64,000 nucleotides of DNA from CAXBBB01 sp963815505. GTDB lineage: Bacteria; Bacteroidota; Rhodothermia; Rhodothermales; BA12. The notes beneath the pieces were generated by a model, which had not been told where the DNA came from, searched no databases, and saw only the letters and a program-made list of their open reading frames with translations. Positions within the stretch are counted from its first letter, which is position 1, and each line of letters opens with the position of its first letter. A program made the translations under genes and the position numbers. Below, piece by piece: positions 24,330 to 32,415 of this stretch. The stretch is taken from the NCBI GenBank assembly GCA_963815505.1, contig CAWFGU010000023.1:1-64000 (forward strand). The letters are read 5' to 3'.

Positions 24330-25091
24330 ATGACCACTTCTCTCGCCCGACCGCTGCTCTCGCCGTTCCGCGCGTTGGGCCGCTACGCCCTGCTGCTGTG
24401 GCGCGCGTTCGCAACGGTCGACATCCGCGTGCTGCGGCGCAACCTGGCCGAGCAGTGCGTCGGGCTGGGCTTCGCGTCACTGCCGATTGTCGTGCTGGCG
24501 GCAGGTTTTTCGGGCGCCGTGACGACGGTCCAGGCGGCGTACCAACTTGTCTCGCCGTTCATACCGCCGAGCATCATCGGAGCCATCGTCGCCCCGTCGA
24601 TTATCCTCGAACTCGGAGCCGTCATCACCGCGTTCCTGCTCGCCGGGCGCGTCGGCGCGCGGATTGCGGCCGAGTTGGGCACGATGCGCGTCAGCGAGCA
24701 GGTCGACGCGCTCGAAGCGATGGGGCTGTCGGCGGCGAGCTACCTCGTCGCGCCGCGCGTGCTGGCGGGCGTGATCATGGTGCCGGTCCTGTACGTCGCG
24801 GCGTGCGTGGTCGGCATCGGCGCAGCGATCTTCGTCGGCGAGGTGACGGGCGCGGTCACAGTGGGCGAGTTCGTACTGGGCGCGCGTGACTTCTTCCGCC
24901 CGTTCGACGCCGTCTTCGGGCTGATCAAGGCGGTCTCGTTTGGGTTCATCATCACGTCGGTGGCCTGCTACAAAGGCTTCTACACGCGCGGCGGCGCCGA
25001 GGGTGTGGGCCGCGCGACGACCGAGGCGGCGGTGACGGCGTGCGTCTACATCCTCTTCGCCGACCTGCTGCTCGCCGTTCTGCTGCTGTGA
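24330..25091 (+). CDS. mlaE: MlaE-type ABC transporter permease
   Basis: A 253-residue permease. ATG 24330 is taken over an in-frame start at 24318 because it begins the usual N-terminal segment. MlaE motifs are present: VLAAGFSGAVTTVQAAY, the long helix SIIGAIVAPSIILELGAVIT and the family hallmark GRVGARIAAELGTMRVSEQV-DALEAMG. Further helices occur at about 150-175 and 195-250. It is the inner-membrane permease of an Mla/MCE phospholipid transporter. The ATPase and MCE subunits lie at 25630 and 26394, separated from it by ~540 bp of repeats where these genes are normally adjacent. Confidence 0.88.
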   Translation: MTTSLARPLLSPFRALGRYALLLWRAFATVDIRVLRRNLAEQCVGLGFASLPIVVLAAGFSGAVTTVQAAYQLVSPFIPPSIIGAIVAPSIILELGAVITAFLLAGRVGARIAAELGTMRVSEQVDALEAMGLSAASYLVAPRVLAGVIMVPVLYVAACVVGIGAAIFVGEVTGAVTVGEFVLGARDFFRPFDAVFGLIKAVSFGFIITSVACYKGFYTRGGAEGVGRATTEAAVTACVYILFADLLLAVLLL

Positions 25092-25155
25092 TGAGACCAA
25101 CCACGAAACCCGAACACTGCGGCCGATCAGAGCGCTCAACCAAGAGGACCGGCCT

Positions 25156-25510
25156 CATATCAAGCCCGAAAGCGCTGTTGTGCTACGCCCGCCAGGCAGT
25201 TGCCTCAGATCGCCACGTCGCTGCGCTCCTCGCGATGGCGAGGGGAAGGAATGCAGGCGCATTTGGTATCAACCGGAGCGGCGTAAGCCTTGATCTTTTG
25301 GTCCTGGCGCCTGCCCTGAGCGGAGCCGAAGGGAATCAAAACGAAAGGACGGACACAGCGGAAGAGCAGCCCTTCGCTGGCTGCCTCAGGTTTCACATCA
25401 AATCCGGCAGCGTGGTTGTGCTACGCCCGCCTGGTAATCGCCTCAGATCGCCACGTCGCTGCGCTCCTCGTGATGACGAAGGGAAAGGGTGCAGCCGGAC
25501 TTGGTATCAA
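25156..25510. repeat. Direct pair of ~118-bp intergenic repeats
   Basis: Two copies (about 25156-25274 and 25394-25510) share TTGTGCTACGCCCGCC, a CTCAGATCGCCACGTCGCTG core, a variable spacer and TTGGTATCAA. The core resembles intergenic palindromic repeats seen in many genomes (CGTCGCTGCGCTCCTCG...ATGACGA). The pair sits between mlaE and mlaF together with the dispersed repeat at 25281-25361. The inner parts of each unit can form hairpins. No protein-coding signal is evident. Confidence 0.65.
25281..25361. repeat. Dispersed ~80-bp repeat, copy 1
   Basis: GTAAGCCTTGATCTTTTGGT, then CCTGGCGC...CCTGAGCGGAGCCGAAGGG, then AAAGGACGGACA recurs in near-identical form at 35941-36019. The ends are partly complementary (GGTCCT and AGGAC), so a stem can form. 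The CTGAGCG-AGCCGA-GGG part resembles a widespread intergenic repeat class. It lies between the two ~118-bp repeat units. Confidence 0.6.
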
Positions 25511-25629
25511 AACCGCTCCCACTTGGGAAGCAGTCGGGGCTTAGTGCCTGCGCAGAGAAGACGGTTGGGCAGGGAAGCGGCCGGGCTAGAGTCGTCGCCG
25601 ATTGCTCGACCGTATACCGCATCAGCCCC

Positions 25630-26394
25630 ATGATCGAAGTCCGCAATCTCTGCAAATCGTTCGACGGGCGACAGGTGCTGTACGACATCGACATCGACGT
25701 GCGCGACGGCGAGACGCTCGCCATCATCGGGCGCAGCGGATCGGGCAAGAGCGTGCTGATGAAACACCTGATCGGCCTGCTCAAACCGGACGTGGGAACG
25801 GTTCTGGTTGACGGGGACGATCTAGCGCGCGTGTCTTACCGCGAACTGCGCACGATTCGGCAGGGCTTTGGGATGCTGTTCCAGGGAGGCGCGCTGTTCG
25901 ATTCGGAAACGATCGCCGAGAACGTCGCTTTCCCGCTCGAAATGTTTACCCGCATGACGCCCGCTCAGGTGGCCGAGCGCGTCGCCGTCTGCCTCGACCT
26001 CGTGCTGCTCACCGACGCCGCCGGCAAGAAACCGAGCGAGATCAGCGGCGGGATGCAGAAGCGCGCCGCCCTGGCCCGCGCCATCGCGCTCGAGCCACGC
26101 TACATTCTCTACGACGAGCCGACGAGCGGGCTGGACCCGCAAACGTCCGATACGGTCAACGAGGTCATCACCCGGCTGTCGGATACGCTGGGCATCACGA
26201 GCGTCGTCGTGACGCACGATATGCACGCCGTGCTTTCGGTTGCCGACCGGATCGCGTTCGTTCACGAGGGCACGTTGCACTGGACCGGCACACCTGACGA
26301 CCTGCACCGCGCGACCGACGAGATCCTGCTCGCGTTCGTGCGGGCGAGCGAGTACCAGATCGGACGCCCCGACCTCACCTCTACCCTTTCCTGA
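25630..26394 (+). CDS. mlaF: MlaF-type ABC transporter ATP-binding protein
   Basis: A 254-residue ATPase starting MIEVRNLCKSFDGRQVLYDI. Walker A is GRSGSGKS (34-41), Q-loop in GMLFQGGALFDSETIAENV, signature SGGMQKRAALARAIALEP, Walker B ILYDEPTSGLDPQTSD and switch histidine in VVVTHDMHAVLSVADRI. SGGMQKR and FQ-GGALFDS are typical of the Mla/YrbF branch. It powers retrograde or anterograde phospholipid movement with the permease at 24330. Its last base overlaps the ATG of the MCE gene. Confidence 0.92.
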   Translation: MIEVRNLCKSFDGRQVLYDIDIDVRDGETLAIIGRSGSGKSVLMKHLIGLLKPDVGTVLVDGDDLARVSYRELRTIRQGFGMLFQGGALFDSETIAENVAFPLEMFTRMTPAQVAERVAVCLDLVLLTDAAGKKPSEISGGMQKRAALARAIALEPRYILYDEPTSGLDPQTSDTVNEVITRLSDTLGITSVVVTHDMHAVLSVADRIAFVHEGTLHWTGTPDDLHRATDEILLAFVRASEYQIGRPDLTSTLS

Positions 26395-27347
26395 TGCGAT
26401 CCAAACTCGGAACCGAAGTCCTCATCGGCCTTGCCCTAGCGGCGACACTCGTCGTGGTCCTACTGGGCGTGCGTTTCTTCGACGGACTGCCCCTGTTCGC
26501 GGGCGTCGACTCCTACTTCGTGCGGATGGAGCAGACCGGCGGCCTCGTGACGGGCTCCGAAGTCAAGCTCAACGGCGTGCCCGTCGGGCGGGTGACGCAG
26601 GTGGCGTTTGACGCGCAGACGAGCCGGGTTCGGGTCGACCTGACGGTCAACGACGGCACGCCCATCATGCGGGGCACGCTGGCGACGGTCGGTGGCATCG
26701 CCGCGCTGGGCAGCGTTACGCTCGACCTTGCGGCCCCACCGCCCGGAGCGCCTCTGCTGGCCGACGGGTCCGAAATCTCGACCGACCCGGCGCCGTCGAT
26801 CTTCGCAACCGCGTCCGAGAGCGCGCCCCTCTTGCTGGGCCGCGTCGACACGCTGACGGCGACGGCCAACGCGACGCTCTCGGCGACCGAGCGCCTGCTC
26901 TCCGATCCCAACGGCGACCTGCGCCAGACGCTCGCCGAACTCTCGCGCGCAACGGCCGCGCTGACCAGAATCGCGGAGAGCCAGGAGCGCCGCATCGACC
27001 GGATCACGGCCAATGCCGAAGTCCTCACCTCCGCCCTGGCGCGCGATTCGGACGCCAACGCCGACTCGCTCGCCGCCATCCTGCGTAGCCTCGCCAATGC
27101 GTCTGCAAGGGCCGACCAGACGCTCGCCGGACTAGAACCCGGCTTGCAAGCCCTGACGCGCTCGTCGCAGCGCCTCGACTCGCTCTTCACCGGCAGCGGC
27201 GGCGGCAACATCGCCAGCCTTTTGGGCGACTCGACGCTCTACGTCCGCCTCGACTCGACGCTGACCGACTTCGACCTGCTGCTGCGCGACTTCCGCGCAA
27301 GCCCCGGCCGCTACCTGCGCCACCTCGACCTGGTCGATATCTTTTAG
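26394..27347 (+). CDS. mlaD: MCE-domain (MlaD-like) substrate-binding protein
   Basis: A 317-residue protein with one N-terminal membrane helix (EVLIGLALAATLVVVLLGVR) and a single MCE domain (YFVRMEQTGGLVTGSEVKLN, GVPVGRVTQVAFD, MRGTLATVGGIAALGSVTLD). A long coiled or helical region follows from ~135 to 270 (ERLLSDPNGDLRQTLAELSR and similar), as in the Bacteroidota and YrbD-like MCE proteins that form a periplasmic tube. It binds lipid between the membranes. Start ATG overlaps the stop of the ATPase gene, so the two are translationally coupled. Confidence 0.88.
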   Translation: MRSKLGTEVLIGLALAATLVVVLLGVRFFDGLPLFAGVDSYFVRMEQTGGLVTGSEVKLNGVPVGRVTQVAFDAQTSRVRVDLTVNDGTPIMRGTLATVGGIAALGSVTLDLAAPPPGAPLLADGSEISTDPAPSIFATASESAPLLLGRVDTLTATANATLSATERLLSDPNGDLRQTLAELSRATAALTRIAESQERRIDRITANAEVLTSALARDSDANADSLAAILRSLANASARADQTLAGLEPGLQALTRSSQRLDSLFTGSGGGNIASLLGDSTLYVRLDSTLTDFDLLLRDFRASPGRYLRHLDLVDIF

Positions 27348-27370
27348 CGTAGCGGTACGCGCGGCCCCTC

Positions 27371-27404
27371 AAAGATGTCAACATATTTTATAATTGACAT
27401 CTTT
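27371..27404. repeat. AT-rich 34-bp inverted repeat with perfect 11-bp arms
   Basis: AAAGATGTCAA (27371-27381) and TTGACATCTTT (27394-27404) flank 12 bases of CATATTTTATAA. It follows the MCE stop by 23 bp and precedes the GNAT start by 55 bp. An A tract before and T tract after the stem suggest a bidirectional terminator. Equally, the right arm contains TTGACA, and the whole could be an operator for the acetyltransferase gene. Confidence 0.55.
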
Positions 27405-27458
27405 CTGCCTCTCCACCCCGCCGTCCACCCGAGCCGCCTCCCGGTCGTACCCTGGGGC

Positions 27459-27950
27459 ATGAAAGCACTTGCCTCGTATCGCCCGCTCACCGCGTCCGAC
27501 GTGGGGTTTCTCTGGACGGCGCTCTACCATGCGCTCTACGTCGCACCCGGCGACGATCCGCTGCCGCCTGGCGTAGTGCATCGCCCTGAGATCGCACGGT
27601 ACGTCGAAGGATGGATGCGGAGCGGCGACAGCGGAGTGCTCGCTTCGGTCGGCGAGTCGCTAGTGGGGGCGGCGTGGCTGCGCCGGTGGACCGGGACGGA
27701 TCGAGGGTATGGATTCGTCGACGAGCAGACCCCCGAGTTGTCGATAGCACTGCTGCCCGCCTGGCGCCGTAGGGGCATTGGGACGATGCTGCTCGGCCGA
27801 GTGCTGACAGCGGCGGACGTGCGGGGCGAGTCCGTCAGCCTGAGCGTATCCGCTGACAATCCGGCGTTGCGTTTGTACCTCCGGGCCGGATTCGTAGTTG
27901 CCGACGGGCAAGGCGGATCGGTCACGATGCTTCGCCGATGCGGTGGATAG
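27459..27950 (+). CDS. GNAT-family N-acetyltransferase
   Basis: A 163-residue protein with N-terminal YRPLTASDVGFLWTALYHAL and the acetyl-CoA-binding motif A as LSIALLPAWRRRGIGTMLLG (R/Q-x-x-G-x-G/A is RRRGIGTMLL). Motif B follows in VSLSVSADNPALRLYLRAGF. This is a complete GNAT domain of standard length. The acceptor substrate cannot be inferred; the large aromatic N-terminal segment is shared with uncharacterised Bacteroidota acetyltransferases. The ATG at 27459 is used because the frame upstream enters the inverted repeat. Confidence 0.82.
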   Translation: MKALASYRPLTASDVGFLWTALYHALYVAPGDDPLPPGVVHRPEIARYVEGWMRSGDSGVLASVGESLVGAAWLRRWTGTDRGYGFVDEQTPELSIALLPAWRRRGIGTMLLGRVLTAADVRGESVSLSVSADNPALRLYLRAGFVVADGQGGSVTMLRRCGG

Positions 27951-27994
27951 GCCGACTGCCGGACTATCTTGCCGCCACGTCAACTCCCCCGACC

Positions 27995-28612
27995 ATGCGC
28001 CCTGCTGCCTTGCTCCTCGCCCTGCTCCTGCTCGCCGGATGCGACGACACGACGCGCAGCGCCCCTCCACCGTCGGCCACGATCGACGCGTTCGAGGACG
28101 GCAACGTGCTCAGCCTGTCCGACAACCCGTGGGAGCCGATCTCGAACGGCGCGGGCGTCAATGCCAACGTAGACGTGCTGCCGGGCGGATACGGCAACTC
28201 GTCCGGCTCGCACCTGTCGGTGACGGGGTTCCGCAGCGAGGGCGCAGGCGGAGCCGACGTGATGGGCGTTCGGGTCGATCTGGCGCGCAGTCCCGGACCG
28301 ATGGCGCGCAACCGCTCCGACATCTGGCTCGACGCGACGGCGTACGAGGGGCTGGCATTCGCGCTGCGAGGCACGCCCGCCACGTACATCGTGCAACTCG
28401 GCTCGTCGCAGATCACCGACGGCAACTTCTACAACGCCTACGTCTCGGCCAACCAGGAGTGGACCGAGTTTCGGATCCCCTTTTCGGAGTTCAAGCAGGA
28501 AGGCTTCGGCGCCAGCCAGCCATGGACCGGCGATTTTCTCTCTCACTTCGCCGTGTACGCCAATACGACGGGCGAAATCGCGTTTGACCTGGATGATGTC
28601 CGCTTCTACTAG
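27995..28612 (+). CDS. Lipoprotein with carbohydrate-binding-like domain
   Basis: ATG 27995 begins MRPAALLLALLLLAGCDD, a lipoprotein signal with lipobox LAGC. The mature region starts IDAFEDGNVLSLSDNPWEPI and continues with GSHLSVTGFRSEGAGGA, YEGLAFALRGTPATYIVQL, ANQEWTEFRIPFSEFKQ and a closing EIAFDLDDVRFY. That order is the pattern of CBM11/CIA30-type jelly-roll domains (fed...W...S.l.v.g, yxGlxF...W..x.ipF..f, idDirf). It is likely surface or periplasmic and may bind polysaccharide. It is probably co-transcribed with the overlapping lipoprotein gene at 28596. Confidence 0.68.
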   Translation: MRPAALLLALLLLAGCDDTTRSAPPPSATIDAFEDGNVLSLSDNPWEPISNGAGVNANVDVLPGGYGNSSGSHLSVTGFRSEGAGGADVMGVRVDLARSPGPMARNRSDIWLDATAYEGLAFALRGTPATYIVQLGSSQITDGNFYNAYVSANQEWTEFRIPFSEFKQEGFGASQPWTGDFLSHFAVYANTTGEIAFDLDDVRFY

Positions 28613-28940
28613 GCCGCTGGCCCTTCTCTTGTTCGTCCTTCTCTCGCTGACGGGGTGCCGCGGCGAGGACCGCGTCGATGTCGTCGTCGAGGAGCCGAAA
28701 CTGATTCGCTTGATGACGGGCACGCCCCAGTTTACCGGCAAGCTGGTCAACCGCGGCGACACGCGCCTGCCGTCCGTCCAGGTGCAACTCGCGCTTTACG
28801 ACGGCGACAATGTGCGCGTCGGCAAGACGTTTTTCGTCGCGCGCGACTTACAGCCGGGCGAGCGCGTCCCGTTTCGCGAACTCATCAAGAGCGAGGCCGA
28901 CGTGCAGAGCGCCAAAGTCGAGGGCGTGATACGGCTGTAA
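28596..28940 (+). CDS. Small lipoprotein with FxLYD-like domain
   Basis: ATG 28596 gives MSASTRPLALLLFVLLSLTGC with lipobox LTGC; alternative starts lie 3 and 12 bases upstream. The mature ~90 residues (PQFTGKLVNRGDTRLPSVQV, LALYDGDNVRVGKTFFVA, LQPGERVPFRELI) match the FxLYD/DUF3426-like fold that handles extracytoplasmic short beta-sandwiches. It overlaps the end of the preceding lipoprotein gene by 17 bp, implying coupled expression. Function unknown. Confidence 0.68.
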   Translation: MSASTRPLALLLFVLLSLTGCRGEDRVDVVVEEPKLIRLMTGTPQFTGKLVNRGDTRLPSVQVQLALYDGDNVRVGKTFFVARDLQPGERVPFRELIKSEADVQSAKVEGVIRL

Positions 28941-28977
28941 CGGCTCGGATCGCATAGTTCGCTCGAGACACGAGACG

Positions 28978-29012
28978 AAAGCCGTCGGACCGTTGAGGGG
29001 CGACGGCTTTTC
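28978..29012 (+). terminator. Intrinsic terminator after the lipoprotein pair
   Basis: A 10-bp stem (AAAGCCGTCG / CGACGGCTTT) with a 13-base loop is followed by TCTAGTT, so the 3' arm itself ends in a T tract. It lies 37 bp after the stop at 28940 and upstream of the BlaI-like operator. The symmetric A/T tracts would also act on the opposite strand. Confidence 0.72.
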
Positions 29013-29063
29013 TAGTTCGAAGCCCCAGAGCAACTTTAGCAGAGTTTGCACATCTTGGATCTA

Positions 29064-29083
29064 AGTATTATCATGGTAATACT
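29064..29083. promoter_or_regulatory. Dyad operator upstream of the BlaI-like gene
   Basis: AGTATTA and TAATACT (7-bp perfect arms, 6-base spacer) lie 15 bp upstream of the ATG at 29099. A symmetric AT-rich dyad over the promoter of a BlaI/MecI-family gene is the expected place for autoregulation. The sequence is not the staphylococcal TACA/TGTA site. Binding is inferred from position. Confidence 0.55.
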
Positions 29084-29098
29084 ATCAATCTAATACCG

Positions 29099-29524
29099 AT
29101 GCCGACCGACAAACGAAACGCCGCCCTGGGTGGACTAGGCGAGACCGAAGCCGAGATTCTCCAACTCGTCTGGGAGATGGGCGAGGCCACCGTCGCCGAC
29201 GTGCACGCGCGTATCGAACAGACGCGCCCGCTGGCCTACACGACCGTCCTCACCGTGCTGCGCAACCTGACGACCAAAGGGCTACTCCAAGCCGACCGGC
29301 GCGAGCGGCGCGACCACTTTACCGCGGCCCGCTCGCCCCAGACCGTGCGAGGCGGCATTTTGCGCGGGCTGGTGGGCAAGCTGTTTGACGGATCGCCGAC
29401 GCTGCTCGTCCAGACGCTGGCACGCGAGGAGAAGCTGACAGGCACTGAGCGCGACGCCATTCGCCGCCTGCTCGACCAGATGGACGCCGACGACGCCCAA
29501 ACCCGAGACGACGATGCCCGCTGA
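29099..29524 (+). CDS. BlaI/MecI-family transcriptional repressor
   Basis: A 141-residue protein with the winged-helix pattern LGETEAEILQLVWEMGEATV, ADVHARIEQTRPLAYTTVLT, VLRNLTTKGLLQADRRERRD and a C-terminal dimerisation part. This matches BlaI/MecI/CopY (Penicillinase_R). It represses its own operon until cleaved or released through the downstream sensor. Its 3' end overlaps the M56 peptidase gene (start 29514) by 11 bp, the standard blaI-blaR1 arrangement. No beta-lactamase gene is nearby, so the target is probably envelope-related rather than resistance. Confidence 0.87.
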   Translation: MPTDKRNAALGGLGETEAEILQLVWEMGEATVADVHARIEQTRPLAYTTVLTVLRNLTTKGLLQADRRERRDHFTAARSPQTVRGGILRGLVGKLFDGSPTLLVQTLAREEKLTGTERDAIRRLLDQMDADDAQTRDDDAR

Positions 29525-32352
29525 CCTGACCGCTCTGGTCGCCGATCTGGGCCGCGCGAGCGTCGCCGGATTGTGGCTTCCGCTGGCTGGGTGGACGCTC
29601 GTTGCCACCCTCGCGCTGCTGGCCGACCGCTGGATGCCGCTGCTGCGCCCGCGCGTTCGCGCCGCCCTGCTGACGATAGTCTTGATCGCGCTTCCGCTGG
29701 GACTGGCCCTGCGCGCGCTACCGACTCCGATGCCCGAGGCTGCCGCTCGCACCGCTCCTGCTCTGTTCGTGCTTCCGCTCGAACCGGCTCCACTCTCGTT
29801 CGACGCCTCGCCCAGGTCCATCGAGATCGTCGCGCCTGCCCCGCCGGTCTGGCCCCTCGTTTCGGGATGGCTGGCGCTGCTGGCGCTCGGGTTCGCCGTC
29901 TGCGGAATAGCCTACGTCGCGCTGTCCGCCTGGAAGCTGGCGCGGTGGAGCCGCAGCCTGACCGATTTGCCGGACGAAAGCGCGCGCGCCTCGCGCCTCG
30001 CCCGAGCGCTGGGAGCGCCGCCCCCTGTGCGCGTCCGCATCGTGGCCGACGACGTGACGCCCTGCACCTTCGGCATCGCCCGCTCGACTATCGTGCTGCC
30101 CGCTCGCCTCGACCCGGATGCCCAAGTGTTGGCGCTGCGGCACGAAATCGCCCACGTCCGCCACGGCGACGCGCCCGCTCACCTGCTGGCGCTGACCTGC
30201 TCGGCCCTCATCGCGTGGCATCCTCTGGCGCACCTGGTCTGCCGCCGCGCCACGCTGCGCCGCGAGCAGGCCGCCGACGCCTTCGCCCTCGACGGGCAGT
30301 CCACTCACCGGGGTGCCTACGCCCGCCTGCTCACTCGCTTCTCGTCGGCCCCCACGCTGGCCCCCGCCCTCGCCGTACCTCGTCATCACCTCCACAACCG
30401 CCTGACCGCCATGACCCGATTCATCCGCCTGACCTCGCCGGGACGCGCTCTGCCGCTGACTGCGCTGCTCGTTCTCATCGCCCTGATTGCGATTCCGCTG
30501 CGCGCCCAGGAAAAGCCGCTCCAAGAGATACTCCCCACCACGGACGTCGTCCAGCGCGCGCCCGACCTCATGCCCAACTGGCGCGACGGGATGCAGGAGT
30601 TGAACGGCCGCATCGTCTACCCGCCCCAAGCGTTGGAGCAGGGCATCGGCGCATTCGTCATGGTCCGCTTCGTGGTCGACGAACGCGGACGAGTGGTCGA
30701 GCCGGAAATCGTCCTGACCAGACGCGCGGACCTCAGCCCATCGGCCGCCCAGCCGCCCGCTCCCCTTGCCGAGCTGTTCGAGGCCGAAGCCGTCCGCGCG
30801 CTCCAGGCGACCACCTTTCGCCCAGGCGAGCAGCGAGGAGAGCTAGAGCGCGCTCGCATGACGTGGGGAGTCGAGTTCACAATCGACGACGAGGGAGAGG
30901 GCCGAACGCAGATCATTATGCCCGGCCCCGCGTCGTTCGACGAGCCGGTCAGCGCGCAACCTGGGCGCTCGGGCGTCATCGACGAAGTATTTGTGGTCGT
31001 TGACACGCCGCCGCAGATGCTGCCGTCACAGCAGGGGGCGTTCGAGATGATGGAGGAAAATCTCGTCTATCCGCCTGTCGCGCGTGAGGCCGGACTGGAG
31101 GGCCGGGTGATCGTTCAGTTCGTCGTCGACGAGACCGGCGCGGTGACTCAGCCGGTCGTCGTACGCGGCATCGGAGGAGGAGCCGACGAAGAGGCCATCC
31201 GCCTGCTGAATATGCTTCGCTTCTCACCTGGCACCCAGCGCGGACAGCCGGTCAAGGTGCAGATGACGCTACCCGTCACATTTCGGCTGGGCGGGACGGA
31301 GACGGGCAGTACGAGGCAGTCCTCGTCGCCGACGGGTGGCGTAGAAGCGTACGACCGCGTCGATACGACGCCTCGGATGCTGCCCAGCCAGGCCGAGGCG
31401 ATGCGCGCGATGCAGGCTGCCGTCGAGTATCCGTCCGCCGCGCGCCAGGCCGGGATCGAAGGCCGCGTGATCGTGCAGTTCGTGGTCGACGAGACCGGTG
31501 CCGTCACCGACCCTTTCGTGGTGCGCGGTATCGGAGGAGGAGCCGACGAGGAAGCCATCCGCGCGGTCCAGACCCTGCGGTTCGAGCCAGCGCAGAAGGA
31601 CGGAAAAGCCGTTAAGGTCAACATGACGCTACCCGTCACATTTCGGCTGGGCGGGACGGAGACCGGATCAGCTTCGGACCGAGACCGAGAGGGAATAGAA
31701 CGACTGGAACGCGATATTCAGAGGTCATCGACTCCTTCTCTATTAATGGCCGGACGTGCCGGTGCCGAGCCAGTTGAGGAGACGGCAGCGCGTCTGCGCG
31801 ACGCGGGGTTCAGCTTACCGATTGCCGTCGTCGAAGGACGCGTTGGAGCGAGCGGAACGACCAACGTGCGCATCGTCGAATCGGACTGCCACTTGCAAGA
31901 CGATGCCATTCGATCAGCCGCAGCTACCGTCACGCAAAGCCAGATCGGTGGCGATGGCGGCACTACTCGCTTCCTGATGGTGTGTCCGCTCGTAGAAACC
32001 GGCGGCGTTCCCGACCGCGTCCGTCGCGCTTTGGAGCAAAACCTGGACGAATCGCACCAAAAGTCCCGGTTTCCGACATCAGGCCCGCTGCCGTTGACTC
32101 TTGCTGAGATCTACGGATCGACCGAACGGGACGCCGATATCTATCGGCACGTATCGCCAAGACAATCCCGAACTGCGGATCGCCATCGTCAGCGGTTTGA
32201 TCGGCGCGTCTGGTACTCGCGATACGCGCGTCGAAGCCACTGATTGCCCAAGCGCAAATCCGGCCGTCCTGTCGGTTGCAGCACACCCTGCTCGCGCCGA
32301 CATCGACGACGAATATGCGGTGCGCCACGTGATCATCTGCCCAACCAGATAG
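29514..32352 (+). CDS. BlaR1-like M56 metallopeptidase with three TonB C-terminal domains (apparent frameshift near the end)
   Basis: Membrane helices at about 25-40, 50-70, 118-145 and 308-328 surround a cytoplasmic M56 domain with zinc motif HEIAHVRHGD (HExxH at 210-214). After the last helix come three TonB C-terminal (PF03544-type) domains: one divergent (about 355-460) and two close copies repeating every 120 residues (ARxAGxEGRVIVQFVVDETG, RGIGGGADEEAIR). After them lies a module with VEGRVGASGTTNVRIVESDC. Near 32150 the frame shifts; the continuation RIAIVSGLIGASGTRDTRVE...VRHVIICPTR is a second copy of that module, stopping at 32350-32352 instead of 32243. It probably senses an envelope signal and cleaves the BlaI-like repressor upstream. 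Confidence 0.8.
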
Positions 32353-32374
32353 CGCTTACCTCCGCGTCGACCTC

Positions 32375-32412
32375 AAGCCTGTCAGATTTTGAAAACCTGA
32401 TAGGTTTCTTTC
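32375..32412. terminator. Bidirectional terminator between convergent genes
   Basis: An imperfect 27-bp palindrome (CCTGTCAGATTTT-G-AAAACCTGATAGG, 11 of 13 positions complementary, 32378-32404) is followed by TTTCTTTCG on the plus strand and by TT after GACAGGC on the minus strand. Hairpins of this sequence type are common ends of genes in Bacteroidota. It separates the M56 gene from the minus-strand flavoprotein gene. Confidence 0.68.
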
Positions 32413-32415
32413 GTT

